From positions 7,746,501 through 7,810,500 of the forward strand of contig NZ_CP152412.1 of NCBI RefSeq assembly GCF_038957035.1: a DNA stretch of 64,000 nucleotides. Direction: 5' to 3'. The notes beneath the pieces were generated by a model. It saw nothing but the letters and a program-made list of their open reading frames with translations, ran no database searches and was not told the origin of the DNA. Positions 61,596-64,000 of this stretch are shown piece by piece. Position 1 is the first letter of the stretch, and each line of letters opens with the position of its first letter. The translations under genes were made by a program, and so were the position numbers. The stretch comes from Bradyrhizobium sp. B097. Lineage in GTDB: Bacteria; Pseudomonadota; Alphaproteobacteria; Rhizobiales; Xanthobacteraceae.

Positions 61596-62687
61596 ATGAC
61601 TGAACCACCCCGATATCGCGCGCTGTTCCTCGGCGCCGGACCGCAGATGCACTGCGGCGTCGGGCAATTCACCGGCCTGCTGCAGGAGACGCTCGACAAG
61701 ATCGAGCCCTGCGCTAGCACGGCGCTAACCCTGACCCAGACCGAGGGCCGGATCGGCGAGATTTGGCGCGCGGTCGGCCGCGCGGACAGCGTGGTCTGCA
61801 ACTTCCCGATCGTGGCCTGGAAGCGCGTGATCGCACGCCCGCTGCTCGCGCTGCTGTTCGCCCGGCTGCGGCGTCGCAAGGTTGTCTTGATTCAGCACGA
61901 ATGGGCCGGCCTCAACGGCATCCGCCGGCTGACCTATATCCCCGCACTGTGGCTCGCCAACACCATCGTGATGTTCTCGCCGCTGGTGCGCCGCGAGCTC
62001 GCCGATGACCGCATCATGCGCGGCATGGTGCGGAAATGCGTGCTGGCGCCGCTGCCGCCGAACATCGCAGCGCCCGCCGGCTTTTCGGATTCGATGCTGT
62101 TGCAGCGGCTCGTCGCGGCACGCAGCAACGGCCAGCTCATCGTCGGACATTTCGGCTCGATCTATCCCGGCAAACAGCCGAACGGGCTGCTCGAGATCGG
62201 CGCGATCCTGAAGCAGCGGGGCCTGGAACCCTTGATCGTCTATGTCGGCTCCTTCATTCGCGGCACCGACAATATCGAGCAGAAGTTCTATGCCCGGGTC
62301 GCGGAGCTGGGACTGAAGGGCGATGTGATCGTCTCCGGCTATGTCGCCTCCGATCACGAGGTGTTCGGCCTGCTCGGCGAGATCGACGTGTTCTGCTACT
62401 CGCTCGACGAGGGCCTGACCGCGCGGCGCTCGAGCATCCTGGCCTGCGTGCAGTCGGGCCGGCCGCTGATCGTCACCGGCCCGGCGCTGCCGGACGAATT
62501 CGACCACCATCCGCGCTTCAAGGAATTGATCGATCGCGGCGCCATCCTGCTGGTGCCGCGCGACGCGGACAGTGCGGCCTATGCCGACCGCATCGTCACG
62601 GCGCTGAAGCGGCCGACCGTGCCCGTGCCGTTCGATTTCGACGGCTGGTGGACGGACGTTGCCAACGCGGTCCGCGCGCAGCTCTAG
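61596..62687 (+). CDS. Glycosyltransferase (GT4-like)
   Basis: A 363-residue GT-B fold glycosyltransferase. Typical elements are LFLGAGPQMHCGVGQFTGLL at the N-terminus, GHFGSIYPGKQPNGLLEI and the nucleotide-sugar end FCYSLDEGLTARRSSILACV with QSGRPLIVTG. The acceptor is unknown. It is divergent from the JmjC-like gene across about 190 bp and converges on the polymerase gene with a four-base overlap, so it marks the start of a surface-polysaccharide region that continues beyond the window. Confidence 0.85.
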   Translation: MTEPPRYRALFLGAGPQMHCGVGQFTGLLQETLDKIEPCASTALTLTQTEGRIGEIWRAVGRADSVVCNFPIVAWKRVIARPLLALLFARLRRRKVVLIQHEWAGLNGIRRLTYIPALWLANTIVMFSPLVRRELADDRIMRGMVRKCVLAPLPPNIAAPAGFSDSMLLQRLVAARSNGQLIVGHFGSIYPGKQPNGLLEIGAILKQRGLEPLIVYVGSFIRGTDNIEQKFYARVAELGLKGDVIVSGYVASDHEVFGLLGEIDVFCYSLDEGLTARRSSILACVQSGRPLIVTGPALPDEFDHHPRFKELIDRGAILLVPRDADSAAYADRIVTALKRPTVPVPFDFDGWWTDVANAVRAQL

Positions 62688-64000
62688 ATCTCGCTCCGCA
62701 TCCGGAACCGGGCCAGATAATGCAGCCCGAATACCGCGATCAGGAACGTCACCCAGATCGTATCGGCGCGATCGAGGAAGAAGCTCTCCATCGACGACAG
62801 ATAGAGGCCGAACAGCCAGATCCGCAAGAACAGCATCGTCAGCGGGGCATCATTGCCGCCGCGATCCGCAGCCTGGAAGTCGCGCAACGGCTTGACGACA
62901 ACGGCCGCGATCAACAGGACGAGACCCGGCAGACCGGTCCCGAGCGCGGTATCGAGATAGCCATTGTGGCTGTGCGAGGCGTAGCCCGCCCACTCCTTGC
63001 CTTCCTGCAGGTTCTGGATCGCGCTGGTGCCCCAGAACGACTCGAAGCCGTAGCCGGTCCATAGCCGCTGATGCAGCGATTCGAGGGCAAAGGCCCAGAT
63101 GTCGGCGCGGCCGGTGAAGGAGGTGTCGATCGGCATCCGGCCGGCGATCGCGGCAAGCGTATCGCTCATCACGGTGCCGACGCTGAACAGATTGAGCAGC
63201 AGCAGCGGCGTCAGCAGCAGCAGCGCGCGGCCCCACAGCGAGCGGATCACCGGCATCAACGCGGTCAGCATCAGCACGGCGACACAGAGCACGATCGCAC
63301 TCTTGCCGGCGGTGAAGAACAGGAACACCGCGGCGAGGCCGGTCACGGCGATGCCCGACAGCCAGCCGCCGGCCCGCATCAGATAGATGCCGAGGAAGAT
63401 CAGCATCGCCATCATCGCGGCCGCGACGTTCTTGTGGCCGAACGCGCCGCGCCAGTTGCCGGCAAGCGCCGGCTCCTGCGGATCGGTGGCCTGGTGGATC
63501 GACAGATGCGGCGCCAGGAAGACGCCGAGATAGCAGGTCACCAGCAGCACCAGGGCGGCGATGCCGAACCAGCGCATCAATTCGCCCTGCGATTTCGGCA
63601 GCAACAGCAGCGTCGCGGTCACCACGATGACGAACACCGACAACGCCAGGCGGCGCAGCGAGGTGGCGGGATCAGACGACAGCACGACGGTGACGCAAAT
63701 CCAGCCCGCGAACAGCAGGAAGGCCGGCGTCAGCAATGATTTCAGCGCCGGCAGATTGTCGCGCAAGGTCAGCGCCAGCATCGCAACCGTCAGCACGCCG
63801 AACAGGGCGTAAAGCACCGCATCCTTGCCGGTGACCACGTCGCCGACATAGAAGCCGCTCAGATCCGCGAATGGACGGAGCGATATCCAGACCAGCAGGA
63901 GGATACCGACAAAGAATGCGCCGCGGACGACATCCATCACCGGCCGGCGCGCAATGTCGGCGATCAGCGCCCGGCTCTCCGCGGTGACGGACAACTCACT
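62684..64000 (-). CDS. O-antigen ligase / polysaccharide polymerase, 5' end beyond window
   Basis: A membrane protein of the O-antigen ligase/Wzy/ExoQ class, about 438 residues visible. About 10-12 helices are seen (GAFFVGILLLVWISL, VLYALFGVLTVAMLAL, MMAMLIFLGIYLM and others). The periplasmic loop has GNWRGAFGHKNVAAAMMA and SHNGYLDTALGTGLPG, the pattern GxxxHKN and HNxYLxxxxxxG typical of the family. The frame is still open at base 64000 (codons AGT GAG before a TTG), so the true start is probably just outside. It overlaps the convergent glycosyltransferase stop by four bases. Confidence 0.85.
   Translation of the reverse strand, partial: SELSVTAESRALIADIARRPVMDVVRGAFFVGILLLVWISLRPFADLSGFYVGDVVTGKDAVLYALFGVLTVAMLALTLRDNLPALKSLLTPAFLLFAGWICVTVVLSSDPATSLRRLALSVFVIVVTATLLLLPKSQGELMRWFGIAALVLLVTCYLGVFLAPHLSIHQATDPQEPALAGNWRGAFGHKNVAAAMMAMLIFLGIYLMRAGGWLSGIAVTGLAAVFLFFTAGKSAIVLCVAVLMLTALMPVIRSLWGRALLLLTPLLLLNLFSVGTVMSDTLAAIAGRMPIDTSFTGRADIWAFALESLHQRLWTGYGFESFWGTSAIQNLQEGKEWAGYASHSHNGYLDTALGTGLPGLVLLIAAVVVKPLRDFQAADRGGNDAPLTMLFLRIWLFGLYLSSMESFFLDRADTIWVTFLIAVFGLHYLARFRMRSEI

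Overview
The window is about 64 kb of high-GC chromosome from an alphaproteobacterium, most likely Bradyrhizobium or a close relative in the Bradyrhizobiaceae. The reasons are: alphaproteobacterial families (DUF2093, DUF4170, DUF6101, DUF2076), a long HisG next to HisZ, a Lys/Ala-rich histone H1-like protein, a CIRCE-controlled groESL, and many rhizobial intergenic palindromes. No tRNA, rRNA, CRISPR array or complete insertion sequence was seen. This identification rests on memory of protein families, not on a search.

Layout. 1-10 kb: the 3' end of xseA, an esterase-like protein, DUF2093, then a tight leftward operon (pmbA, inositol-phosphatase, DUF4170, DUF374 acyltransferase, waaA, lpxK) that is largely an envelope lipid A/Kdo module; then DUF6101 and ubiA. 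10-20 kb: rsmE, hisZ-hisG, a GT2/deacetylase pair, DUF2076, an L,D-transpeptidase, a CheZ-like phosphatase and a lipoprotein. 20-29 kb: groES-groEL, a MarR/monooxygenase divergent pair, and small metabolic or regulatory genes including an Ada-type zinc/AraC protein. 29-45 kb: carbon oxidation, with a lactate/glycolate-type permease, an SbmA-like ABC protein, a porin, the H1-like protein and glycolate oxidase subunits (glcF, glcE, then glcD 4 kb away). Two tandem membrane acyltransferases, a Tat-exported monooxygenase and a secreted protein sit between glcE and glcD. A cytochrome c and a pyruvate oxidase (poxB) follow. 45-53 kb: hydrolases, rpmJ (L36), an amidohydrolase, a haloacid dehalogenase, a YbaK deacylase, and a decayed transporter gene. 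53-64 kb: an 811-residue multidomain protein, a LysR/SDR/pirin/WrbA redox group, and a polysaccharide edge region (BioF2-like acetyltransferase, JmjC-like cupin, glycosyltransferase, O-antigen ligase-type polymerase cut by the window end).

The most striking item is the gene at 53221-55656. It joins a chymotrypsin-fold serine protease with a full His/Asp/Ser triad, a zinc phosphodiesterase domain of the S1/P1 nuclease or phospholipase C fold with nearly all zinc ligands, and a Lys/Arg-rich histone-like tail. I know of no described system with this architecture. Other points of interest are an esterase-like protein that has lost its nucleophile, repeats inserted between groES and groEL and into the end of rsmE, a transporter gene remnant, and dispersed rhizobial repeats, one of which carries an extra palindrome.
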